Positions 23,231 to 32,581 of a DNA stretch of 64,000 bases are shown here, one piece after another; position 1 is the first letter of the stretch; the number at the start of each line of letters is the position of its first letter. The stretch spans positions 14,818,001 through 14,882,000 of the forward strand of contig JAKSXM010000014.1 of the NCBI GenBank assembly GCA_022575985.1. The letters run 5' to 3'. Position numbers and translations under genes: made by a program. The notes under the pieces are model-generated. The model had not been told where the DNA came from, made no database searches, and saw only the letters and a program-made list of their open reading frames with translations. The DNA is from Anagrus nilaparvatae (taxonomy: Eukaryota > Arthropoda > Insecta > Hymenoptera > Mymaridae).

Positions 23231-23338
23231 TCCCTACTGAAACAAACAGCGACACGCGGCCCACCAGCAGTCCTAAGGTGGGTCTCCATCGGGCCGCGTG
23301 ACTTCTGTTAACAATCTGCCCATTTGCTTTAGTAGGGA
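23231..23338. mobile_element. 108-bp GC-rich hairpin MITE
   Basis: Ends TCCCTACTGAAACAAA and, inverted, TCCCTACTAAAGCAAA are flanked by a 5-bp direct repeat TATAC (23226-23230, 23339-23343). The interior folds on CACGCGGCCC/GGGCCGCGTG with an inner CCCACC/GGTGGG stem. Its GC content stands out against the AT-rich surroundings. Non-coding, superfamily unknown. Confidence 0.75.
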
Positions 23339-24161
23339 TATACAATTAGAAATTTGTATAGATTTTTTCTGAGAGGTTGCTCTGTTTAAATTTTGCATGA
23401 AAATTTAAATCAATGCTTGAAAATTCAAGGAAATGAAAAACAGAACACCTAGGAGTATGAAGAGAAATCATTTGTAGAAATTCTTACAGACGCATTACTG
23501 GCTACGTTAAATATTATTTTGTCATTCTCTTGGGGAATGATATATTTTATCATTTTGTCATGACCTTGCTTATTGTTTCTAATTTCTATTTTTTTCTTAA
23601 ATTTTTAATTAACCTCTCTTCTCAAATTTATTTCTAACAGTCAATGTTATGATTTTTCTGTCATCTAGCTCTAATCCCAATTTAAGCCTTTTAAACGTAC
23701 ACTTTTCACCCTCACCTTCACCTTAATTAATCTGAATCCCCATCTGCGTACTCAAAAGTTTCTTCACTGCCGACACATTCTTTCATTTGCACTTTCCTCT
23801 AAAGTATCTCTCACCCGCATGTCTGATGGATCTCTGACCCATTTTGGAACATGTTTATAGGTCGGGGTACCCTGGGATTTCGAAATTTAAGGGAGGGGGG
23901 ATCAAATGTGTGCGATTTAAGGTGAGGAGATAATGGGATCAGTCTAAATTGTAATATTTGTAAATCCCAGAAGATAACATTATTTATAGCAAATCGTTAT
24001 TTTAGTTTAAACAAATTTTGTCTTAATGCGATCTTTACGTTTAGATAATTTTGCAGTTGTTATTCCTTGATACGTTTTGACTTTTATGTACAAATTTATT
24101 TTTATTCCATTATCAGAAGGAAATTTTTGTCTGAATTTTTTTTAGTTATCTATATTTATAC

Positions 24162-25534
24162 ATGAGTAATTCTCAGTGTAACTAATATAAAAGGCAGGTC
24201 AAAGTCTAGAATCTTAAAAAAACTGATTGGACTGGGTTCAGTATGTGAAAATCTGACACTATGCAAATTTTTAAGGTACTAACTTCAATATTTTCGAAAT
24301 GGCAGCTGTTTTTCGATTTTTTTTTTTTCTTCAAATTTTCTGCCAAAATCTGAAAAAATTATAGTCATTTTAATTTTTCATCACTCTGCATACAGTTAAA
24401 AAATAATTTTCAACTCAAAGAGTATGTGAAATTTTTCGCAGAATACGAAACTACCATTAGTTTTTCGGAAAAACCTCAAGAAAACCCGAAAAATCGGAAA
24501 AAATAAAAGGAACTTTCAAATATGAATTTTTCAAAAAGCGGAATTTTTTTTCCTCTAATTGGCCTGCGATTAGCCTAAGTTTTCCTATGTACTTTTTGTT
24601 AATAAAAAGATTTTGAGGGATGTCGGTCTTAAAAAAAATGAACTTTAATAATCTTCCATTTTTCGAAATTTTCCATTTTTCGGGTTTCCCTCTCATCGCA
24701 TGAAAATTCTGACTCAATTTTTGGATTCCTCGGAAAATTTCACTATAGACCCTCTTTTTTGAGACATTTTGAACCTTACAGTAATGCTGTATAAATAAAA
24801 AACAATAATAATTCGTAAAATTGACAATAAATAAAAAATTCAAAAAATGAGCAAAATTTTATTTTTTTTTATTTTTATGCAAAATGTTTCTTCTTTATTT
24901 TATTCAGTATTACAAAAATGTTAAAAATTTCTCAAAAAAGTGGGCTATGGTAAAATTTCCCGCGGGATCTAAAAATTGAGTCAGAATTTTTATTCGATTA
25001 CAAGAAAATCCGGAAAATTTCGGATAATGGAAGGTTATGAAAATTCGTGTTTTGAATTTTTAATTACTTTAAAGGTTGATATCCTGAAAAAATATTTACC
25101 AACAAAAAGTACATGTGAAAAGACAAATTTTAAGGCCAATTATATGAAAAAAAACACGGTTTTTGAGAAATTCATATTTGAAGATTCCTATTAGTTTTTC
25201 CGACTTTCCGACTTTTCTTGAAATTTTTCCGAAAAACTAATGGTAGTTTCGGATTCTGCGAAAAATTTTACATACCTCCCGTAGTTGAACATTATTTTTT
25301 AACTGTATGTAGAGTGGTGAAAAATTAAAATCGAAATATTTTTTCAGATTTTTGCAGCAAATTTGTACAAAAAAAAAAATCGAAAAACAGCTGCAATTTC
25401 GAAACCATTGAATCTAGCACCTTAAAAATTAGCATGGTATCATATTTTCACATAGTAAATCCAGTCCAATGGGTTTTTTTAAGATCCCAGATTTTGACCT
25501 GCCTTTTATGTTAGTTACACTAAGAATAACTCAT
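24162..25534. mobile_element. 1.4-kb foldback element
   Basis: Both ends read ATGAGT-ATTCT-AGTGTAACTAA inward, and the complementarity extends several hundred bp on each side (for example AAAGGCAGGTCAAA, CCATTAGTTTTTCGG and their complements). Overall similarity between arms is lower than in the 3907-5931 element, so it is older. The target-site duplication is ambiguous because the flanks are TA-rich. Open frames inside are arm sequence only. Confidence 0.75.
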
Positions 25535-25574
25535 ATATATTATGCGGAATAGCAACATGGGCGTCTTCCATTTT

Positions 25575-26285
25575 TTTTCCTGTCAGCGGCCAGAAAGCAC
25601 ATATTTCCCGGCCACGCACAGTGTGGCAAAATGGACAAAAATCGCTCTTGGACTGAGTTTTTGAGCTATCGACTTGAAACTTGTTTTGAACGACTTTAAA
25701 ATAAGCCTGCTTTCGTCTCTCACTGCGGATTTTTCATATTTTTTTATTTTTAATTAGCCTATTTACACGACCTCAACCTATTCATTTATCGAAATTTTCA
25801 CTTCCTACATTTTTTGGACTCTAAAACAAACGGGAAATTTTTTTGTGTTAATCCAGCATTATATACATAAAAATTAAAAAACATTTTTAAGTAAAAAAAT
25901 ATTAAATCATAATTTTTGCATATTTTAGAATCTTGCACAAAATTAATTTTTAGTAAATAGGCTAATTATAAATAAAGAAATATGAAAAATCCGCAGTGAG
26001 ACACGAAAGCAGACTTATTTTAAAGTCGTTCAAAACAGGTTTCAAGTCGATAGCTCAAAAACTCAGTCCAAGAGCGATTTTTGTCCATTTTGCCACACTG
26101 TGCCACGGCGCGATTCAAAAATACGTGTTTTTTTTGCCTCTGACAAAGAAAAATTATGTTTTGCCCTCGGCCGCAAAAAAAAGAATGTCCCAGATCGCAG
26201 TTTGTCAACCTCGGCTTCGCCTCGGATTGCAATTTGCGTGTGATCTGGGCCATTCTTTATTTTTGCGGCCTAGAATAAAAGTATA
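25575..26285. repeat. Hairpin repeat family H, copy 2 (interrupted)
   Basis: GTCAGCGGCCAGAAAGCAC, TATTTCCCGGCC on the left matches the start of copy 1 at 16740. The unit is then interrupted by the element at 25617-26102 and continues to the palindrome around 26160-26275, with loop core CCTCGGCTTCGCCTCGG and arms AAAAAGAATGTCCCAGATC and GATCTGGGCCATTCTTTATT. Confidence 0.65.
25617..26102. mobile_element. TIR element nested in an H repeat
   Basis: Arms of about 140 bp begin CACAGTGTGGCAAAATGGAC on both sides. A short direct repeat CCACG lies outside (25612-25616 and 26103-26107), and joining the flanks restores the H repeat. Non-coding; the CAGTG-type end would suit a hAT element but the duplication is short, so the class is open. 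Confidence 0.7.
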
Positions 26286-26689
26286 CTGTGTCCATCTTAT
26301 AAATTTAAAAATTATTTTTTTAGCATAAAAATCGATAGTTGATTATTTTATCTCTTGGAATTTTTTTTAACAGAACTCTTCATCGAAAATAATGGCTTTT
26401 ATTTTATTCAATTATTTTATTCAATTTTGTAATTATCTGCCCAGCCACTCGATACCTGATCAAAAAAATTCTGACTTTATTTACTTGCATTTTATGTGAA
26501 ATTTTGCGTATGCTTGTAAATTTTAGTATAACTTGAGAAAAAAGAGACAATAATTGAAAATACGCAATCATACAAATTTTCAAAAAAATAGGGTATTTTT
26601 TATTTTTTACTATTATTTTTTATTAATTTAATCACAAAGGAGCTATTCAATAATTAAAGAAAGTTCATCAATTTTATCTTTAACAAATA

Positions 26690-26815
26690 TATTTTTCTGT
26701 CTCAGAAAAATTTTATACGACCCTTGGCCATTAACAAAGAATGACCCAAATCGCACTAAACTGCGGTCATCCTTTATTTTTCGGGCCTAGGATCGTAATA
26801 TACTATTTACATATC
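26690..26815. repeat. Hairpin repeat family H, copy 3
   Basis: TTTTATACGACCCTTGGCC, AAAGAATGACCCAAATCGC and CCTTTATTTTTCGGGCC followed by GTAATATACTATTT match the order in copies 1 and 2. The loop core is shortened. Right after it, 26816-26865 forms another hairpin, AGGGCAAAAAAGCC pairing loosely with GGCTTTTTTGTCC. Confidence 0.55.
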
Positions 26816-26913
26816 TAGGGCAAAAAAGCCTATTTTCTGCCCTAGGGAGACGGCTTTTTTGTCCATTATATGTAAAACTATATTTTAGAACACGGGAAAA
26901 ATATGCGGGGTTC

Positions 26914-26990
26914 GACTTTCGCATGCTGTCTGCACTCGCTCGCTACGCTCGCTCGTGTATCCAACTGCATGCAAAGCCGAAACCAATATT
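26914..26990. repeat. Palindrome with CTCGCTACGCTCG core
   Basis: GGTTCGACTTTCGCATGC on the left pairs with GCATGCAAAGCCGAAACC on the right; the centre is the palindromic CTCGCTACGCTCG flanked by further CTCG repeats. Perfect or near-perfect complementarity over more than 30 bp per side. Non-coding. Confidence 0.7.
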
Positions 26991-27603
26991 TCATCCCTTG
27001 TTTAATAAATAGCTATTACGTTTTATTAAAGAAAATCATCTGTTTCCTTCTTTTTTACATTTTATAATTAAAAAATTTTTTTTTGGTAAAGAATTACCAA
27101 TAATTAACTGCAATGTTTTTGTTTCTATAAAATTCAATCAATTTGGCAAAATAACATTCACAGTCATAATTTATAACTTTCAAAGAACGCACTTATATAC
27201 CTGCAAAATAAATTAATTTAAATAATTCACTTTACTTTACCCATTATAAAAACATAAACAATAAACATATTCAATATTGAGGTTAGAAAATTTTTATTAC
27301 TTATTCCAAACATTATTAAATTAATTTATCATATACAAATAGAAATAATAATCATTAAATTAACAAAGTTTATTAAATTCATTAAATTCGCCCATAACCT
27401 CTCGATTTAAATTAATAATGTTTATGTTATTTTGAATTTAAAATTTTGTATATGTTTGTTTGTGTACATTATTGTGAGAACCAATCAGAATGACTTTATT
27501 CCGATTACACCTAGCAACCGTTGCGATGAGCCATCTATTTTTTAGGATAGGATGAGTTGATGTTATAACTCAGAGCGTTATTAGGTCCAAGCTCCATGTG
27601 AAA

Positions 27604-27843
27604 GTTAATAATTTTTGATACTCGACAGTATTTTTTAAACAATTGAATTTTTAATGACCTTTTTTCGAGTAAATAATGATATCAAATAAATTTACAAATT
27701 CATCACCCCCACTTTTCATATGCGGATGCTAATTGTCATCTCTTTTTTTATTAAAGCATACAAAGCGGTGATATTTGATAAATTTTTAAACTTATTTAAA
27801 AATTTAAATTTTCGCGGATTTTAATGTCGGTACAGAAGGTACC
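27604..27843 (-). repeat. 240-bp direct repeat, copy 2
   Basis: Same sequence as 22229-22468. On its right it joins, at GGTACC, not the hammerhead motif but an inverted partial copy of itself. Confidence 0.92.
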
Positions 27844-27973
27844 GCTTTGTATGCTTTAATAAAAAAAGAGATGACAATTAGCATCCGCATATGAAAAGTG
27901 GGGGTGATGAATTTGTAAATTTATTTGATATCATTATTTACTCGAAAAAAGGTCATTAAAAATTCAATTGTTT
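27842..27973 (+). repeat. Inverted partial copy of the 240-bp repeat
   Basis: 132 bp that are the reverse complement of 27637-27768, so 27637-27973 forms a large hairpin. It lacks both ends of the repeat. It is the 5' border (minus sense) of the 5.7-kb insertion, where Penelope-like elements often carry an inverted fragment. Confidence 0.9.
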
Positions 27974-28198
27974 TCAAATGTATATAATATAAAATTTATT
28001 TAATTTATTATATGTTTATTTTATAGCTTTTAAACTTAAATTTTAATATAGTTTTAGTTCAAATAAAGTACAACTAGACCAATCAAAATGTATATTTACA
28101 ACTGTAAAGGGTAGTACATACCCGTTAAATTTTCACAATGTATGAAAATATTAAATAAATAAATAAATAAATAAATAAAAAAAAAAAATAAATAAATA
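27974..28198 (+). mobile_element. LINE A, 3' UTR end and tail
   Basis: After the right copy of the 13-bp duplication the LINE A 3' UTR resumes. It ends with AACTGTAAAGGGT, a short loop and ACCCGTTAA, then an (AATA)n tail at about 28150-28197. LINE C ends with the same AACTGTAAAGGGT ... CCCGTCAA hairpin and a similar tail, which confirms that this segment is the missing end of LINE A. Confidence 0.8.
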
Positions 28199-28690
28199 TC
28201 GTTTATTGTAATTTTTTGGACCTAATACTTAATTTTTTTTTAATTTTTTTGTCAAAATTTTTGTCGCCAAAAAATACAAAAAACGCCAATTTTTTTTTAT
28301 TTTAGGACGCAGTACTTAATTTTTTCCCATGAAAGTACGAATATCTAGAATTATCGTTTTTAAAGGATCTCTCCATCTGATACGTAATTTTTGGAAATTT
28401 TTTTTTTCAAAATTTTTTACATTAAAAAGTTAAAAAAATATTAGCTTTTTATTGACGTAGTGCCGATTTTATTTCTCTGAAAGTATTAATACCTGGAATT
28501 ATGAGTTTTGAAAATTTTTTGGGTATCAGGGGAAAGTTTATCCACTTTCTTTATTAATTTTAGAATATTTGGCACAATTATTCTAATATTTTAATTTTTT
28601 ATTAGGTAAAATAGAACATTGACAACATTTTGTTATTGCTAATGAGGAAACTATAGTGCCAATTACTTGGCAGCGTTTTTTTATACTCCG
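28199..28690 (+). repeat. Family S repeat, 3' part
   Basis: It resumes with CGTTTATTG and ATACTTAATTTTTT, holds two minisatellite units (CATGAAAGTACGAATATC, TCCATCTGATACGTAATTTT), and ends GAGGAAACTATAGTGCCAAT, TACTTGGCAGCGTTTTT. The same end occurs at 54640-54695 and inverted at 52127-52175. Confidence 0.75.
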
Positions 28691-29089
28691 TGCAATTTAC
28701 TTTTTTCGATTTAATTATTCAATATTATAACACGTAAGCTAGTAATAGCTTACTAGTAATAGAATAAAATAGTAATGAAAAAGTATTTATTACTTTTATT
28801 CATTTTATTAAACTTTTTTTCTTCTTCTGTATATTATAAATCTTTTTATTTTATTTGATCAGAAATGGAGGGGAAATTCTTATTTGACCAGAAAAAGGAG
28901 TGGGGGAAGATTTTTCTGGACAAATAGACCTGGCCTAAAAAAAATTTTAATGATTGACAATAGAATGAATATTAGCGCCTAAAATTTCTTTAATTTTTCA
29001 GCTACAGAATTATCTTTTATAATGTTTCGGACTTTAAAAATATAATAATATTTAGGGCATTATTTAGCATCGGTTTACAAAAAAAATTT
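28691..29089. other. Gap between S repeat and LINE B
   Basis: No gene. At 28858-28935 it carries an inverted copy of the segment at 17357-17426. Confidence 0.6.
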
Positions 29090-29652
29090 TAATTTATTAT
29101 TATTATTATTATTATTTCCTTTATTTGTAAAATACAAAACTAGTTACACTCTTACATAGTTATTATTATTATAGCTCTAATTAACATATATTGTTTAATT
29201 TAAATAAATAATTTATATATAAATAAAATTGAGGTAAAATTAGTTAATAAAAATATAAGTATAAGTAATATGATATAATTTGATATTACTGTTTCAAAAA
29301 CTAAATAAAATAAATAAGTTAACCATAGCAACAATCGGTCAATAGTCAATCAGTCAATATAAAATCAGTATGTATTCAAATTTGTCAATAGGGTTTTATT
29401 AATCAGTCAACAAATAAATAAATAGGTTGAAATTTGTAAATAAATAATTAAATAACGAAATTAATTAAAATTAATTTAGTTATACTGTGTTGTTAAACAG
29501 TGTTAATAGAGATACTGCCTTATTGCTTTTTTAAATAAATTAAATGAGTGCAGGTCACGAATGCAGGGAGGAATTTTTTTCCAAAAGTTTGAGTACTTTA
29601 CCTGAAACGAGTATAGGCCCCAATCAGTTTTAACTGTGGTAGGATCTAAGTC

Positions 29653-30450
29653 TTAATGGGGACCACGATCTGGCCTATCATGCTTATAAGGCTTGAATAG
29701 CAAAATAGGAGGTTCTTTTAAACGAACTATCCTATTCATTATAAGAGAGGCGAAATAGTCAGTACGAGTTGAGTTACTCATCCAATGCAATTTTCTATGG
29801 AAAGCAGTGATATGCTCGTTGCGCCCAATGCCATGGATGTATCTAATTCCAGAGTTTGCTAGTCTCTGTAGTAGAACACCAAACTCATTGGAGACATCAG
29901 AGTATACTACCTTGCAGTAGTCAAGGTGAGGGACCACAAGAGATTCAACCAGTCGCTTGCGTAGAGTAATTGAAGTGCAAGGCTGGATAATTCTAAGTAA
30001 GTAAAGGACTTTATTGACATTTTTGATTACTTGAAGTACTTGGAGCCTCCATGAAAGAGTACTATCAAGTTTTACCCCTAGACTAATTATAACATCAACA
30101 AACGGAACCTTGTCACCAACACTGTTAACCTGAATGTTGGAAATATTTAGGGCATTAAATTTCTTCATGGTGTTAGAAGAACCAAAGACAATTGCCTGTT
30201 TTTTTGGTGTTAAGGGACAAGCAGTTAAGCTGTGCCCACTTTGAAACTTTTTTAGTAGATTCCGACAAGCGAGAAATATCATTATCAATCTCATTGACAG
30301 GGACCTGGAAATATATTTGAAGGTCATCAGTATACAGCAACCTAAAAGTTCCATCATCACCCAGGTGATCTTTAGGTCATTCATGTAAATACAAAAAAGA
30401 AGGGGACCGAGCACCGAACCTTGAGGGACTCCAATATTGACTTCACTAGA
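29653..30450 (-). pseudogene. LINE B RT, C-terminal blocks
   Basis: GVPQGSVLGPLLFCIYMNDL is read on the minus strand from about 30440. The catalytic block is present as YTDDLQIYF (about 30315-30340) but in another frame, showing a frameshift. After it the frame recovers to read VFGSSN, GVKLDSTLSWR, LVVPHLDYCKVVYSD, LQRLANSGIRYIHGIGRNEH, HRKLHWMSNSTRTDYFASL and ends at 29653. The C-terminal landmarks match those of LINE D (FFDYC, LNLAIRFIFG, LDWLTAKSRRKYF), so B and D are related. Confidence 0.82.
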
Positions 30451-30552
30451 AGAAGATGTGGTTGCTTTAGATGTTACTCATGGAACGACCAGTGATGTAT
30501 GTCAATATCCACTGAAGGGATTGCTTGGAAAAACCAATGCCCTTTAGCTTTT

Positions 30553-30912
30553 TTAGCAACTTTGAGGGGGAAACATTAACGTTACCATTAAGTTAACCAT
30601 CTGATCATGAGCAAGCTTCTCAAGGACCTTCGACAAGAAACATAGTAATGCTACAGGACGAAAATTAGATGTTGATGAAGGCACTTGAACTTTTTTTATT
30701 GCGGTTATACATGAGTTTTTCCAGGCTGGTGGAAATATTCCCTGCAATAATGATGCATTGAAAAGTAGCGTTAAGTGAGTACCTATAGTTGGTAAAGGTT
30801 TTGCAATTATACTTTGAGGGAGGCCATCATCGCCCTTAGCTTGTGACTTGAAATGTGAGACTGCTAGTATCACATCGTTTACTGATACTTTCTTATAAAC
30901 GAAACGGATTTA
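30553..30912 (-). pseudogene. LINE B RT, N-terminal blocks
   Basis: Reading upstream from the GTG at 30873 the frame is open to about 30912: FVYKKVSVNDVILAVSHFKS, then AKGDDGLPQSII, LLFNASLLQGIFPPAWKNS, ITAIKK and NFRPVALLCFLSKVLEKL. These are the first RT blocks of LINE polymerases (the DG and RP motifs). The frame is lost at about 30560, before the block with the first catalytic Asp, so the copy cannot encode an active enzyme. Confidence 0.8.
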
Positions 30913-30923
30913 TCCTATGCTTA

Positions 30924-31407
30924 CACTGAGAAAAAATGTTGAGTAAAATGTACATTTGCAACTTGAAGATTTTACTATTAATTTTAGTAAAGTTATCCGA
31001 AGAATTGAAAATATTACTTTTTACTCTTTGTGCATGATTTAATACTATAATAATTAAGGGTAATTTTCCTTGAATAAGATTTGCTACGAAATTTTATTAC
31101 ACTCTCACTCTCTCACATGAGTATAACGTTTATTTTTTATTTATTTTTTTTTTTACTTTTTTTTATCTTTTATTTTTATAATTTATGCAATTTTCGTTTC
31201 TTATATAGTATCTGAAACCAAATTTTGTCACTTGCGAGAAAAAAATATATAAATAAATTCTACTAAAATTAATAGTTATTTTTTTTTTAGTTTAGGGTAG
31301 TTTATAAAATATGTGTTGGTAAAAAATAACATGAAACGCCATTTTAAATACTTCAATTTATTTTACTAATTAAAAAGGTAATTTTTACTAATAAAATTTT
31401 GTGAGTG
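30924..31407. mobile_element. TIR element inserted in LINE B
   Basis: Starts CACTGAG and ends CTCACTG-type (GTGAGTG), with AT-rich inverted interior segments such as TTTTACTATTAATTTTAGTA and its complement. CCTATGCTTA lies outside both ends (30914-30923 and 31411-31420), which is 10-13 bp of duplicated target. Non-coding. The exact right border is uncertain by 3 bp. Confidence 0.65.
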
Positions 31408-31639
31408 TACCCTATGCTTATCTAATAATCAATTTATTCGGGGCCAATAGAAAAAATAAAAAATTTGTGCAGTGAATCGATGCTAAGTATTAATGTTCTA
31501 CGTATTATATTTCAAAAATTTTTAAATCAAAAACTTTGTAAAAAAATTTTCATTAATTTAGTAGCTCAAAAATTATAGAAATTTTAAGCGCTAAAATCTC
31601 GTCTGTAGTCCATAAATTTTCAAAAAATCATTGTGATAG

Positions 31640-32275
31640 GTAAAATTATAATTTTTTTTTTTAAGATATGCACTAGTTCTGAGACCCCTGCAGGAGTCTA
31701 AAAAACCATTTAAAAAAAAAGTATGTGTGTGTGTGTGTGTCTGTACGTACGTATGGGTGTAACCAGTGATATTTCACAACCTAATTTTTTTCTGTGGAAG
31801 TACTATGTTTAGGAAAAATCGTTTTTACTTGTTTTTTTGTATTTGATACCTTTTGTAAAAATTTTTTTCTCAAAGTTTTTGTCACCAAAAAATAAAAAAT
31901 ACACCATTATTTGTTTTTCTTTTTGGACGTTATACCTCATTCTTTCCATAGGAGTCCTATATTTTCAGGAAATTCGTTATTATTACTGGATTTTTCGGAC
32001 CTATTACTTATATTATGTTTGCCTTAAAATTTTTTGCATCTAAATATAAAAAAAACAAGATTATTATTTTTCTTTTTGAAAGTATAATACCTATAACTTT
32101 TTCTCATGAAAGTTCCAGTTTTAAGAAATTCATTATTTCTCAATTTCTCAATTAAAATAAAATGTTTGTTTTTAAATTTTTTTCGTCAAAAAATAAAAAA
32201 ACACTATTATTTTTTGACGTAATACCTAATTTTTTGCACAGGAATTTTAGTTTTAAAACATTTAGCGTCATTTGA
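31640..32275 (+). repeat. Family S repeat, copy 4 (no clear ends)
   Basis: TCATTGTGATAGGT, then AGACCCCTGCAGGAGTC, (TG)n, GTACGTACGTATG, GATATTTCAC and 3-4 diverged minisatellite units with ATACCTAATTTTTT and GGAAGTAC. It lacks the GGTTCCTC hairpin and the GGCAGCG end, so it is a decayed copy. A 68-codon frame in it is chance. Confidence 0.6.
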
Positions 32276-32276
32276 C

Positions 32277-32581
32277 CAAGGGCCTGTCCTAGTGTGTGCC
32301 CAGTGTGAGCCAAATGGGCGAATCATTTTGTTAATGTTTAAAATCAATTAAATAGTTGGGGACCAATGTATTTTGTCAGAAAAACTACCCCCGCACGCTC
32401 TTTTTAATCTTATAAATATATAAAAATAATTGCTTCTTTTGGAAGACCTACAAAAGGCTCATAAGATTAAAAGGAGGGTGCGGGGGTAGTTTTTTTTTGA
32501 TAAAACATATTGGTCCCCAACTATTTAATTAATTTTAAACATTAGCAGCGCTGCCAAAATGATTCTCACCACCCCTTGACT
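32277..32581. repeat. Family Q repeat, inverted pair
   Basis: Left arm: GCGAATCATTTTG, AATAGTTGGGGACCAAT, AACTACCCCCGCAC. The right arm is the reverse complement, and the outer ends are CCAAGGG and CCCTTG. The central loop lies at about 32405-32465. The single-arm copy is at 11424. Non-coding. Confidence 0.7.

Larger units (their letters stand above)
22544..27603. other. Interior of the 5.7-kb insertion, non-coding
   Basis: No reverse transcriptase, endonuclease or other recognisable protein. It is filled with hairpin-type elements (23231-23338, 24162-25534, 25617-26102, 26145-26285, 26690-26815, 26914-26990) and a fragment of the minisatellite repeat at 23872-23945. The frames of 128 codons (24457-24843, minus) and 110 codons (25996-26328) lie in inverted-repeat arms and look like chance. 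Confidence 0.6.
22229..27973 (-). mobile_element. 5.7-kb insertion with Penelope-like end structure
   Basis: The unit is flanked by a perfect 13-bp duplication, TCAAATGTATATA, at 22216-22228 and 27974-27986, and it splits the LINE A 3' UTR. Read on the minus strand it consists of a 132-bp inverted partial repeat (27973-27842), a 240-bp direct repeat (27843-27604), a ~5.1-kb interior, a hammerhead ribozyme (22543-22470), and the second 240-bp direct repeat (22468-22229). Direct repeats plus an inverted fragment at the 5' end are the classical layout of Penelope-like insertions. No RT or GIY-YIG frame is present in the interior, so the unit would be non-autonomous. The boundaries are well supported; the class is inferred. 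Confidence 0.7.
29090..30923 (-). mobile_element. LINE B, decayed RT element with (TAA)n tail
   Basis: A minus-strand non-LTR retrotransposon fragment containing RT and C-terminal regions. On the minus strand it ends in an (AAT)n tail (29098-29116 on plus). The copy is broken by frameshifts and stops, and it is interrupted at its upstream side by an insertion at 30924-31407. No endonuclease region is recognisable upstream. Confidence 0.8.

Noticed and set aside
23231..23338. GC-rich folded segment as a tRNA or snRNA gene.
   Set aside because: No A/B box, no anticodon arm or Sm site; TIRs and a 5-bp duplication show it is a small element.
24457..26328. Frames of 128, 110, 77 and 72 codons inside the 5.7-kb insertion as cargo genes.
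   Set aside because: All lie in inverted-repeat arms, are Phe/Lys-rich and lack domain signatures.
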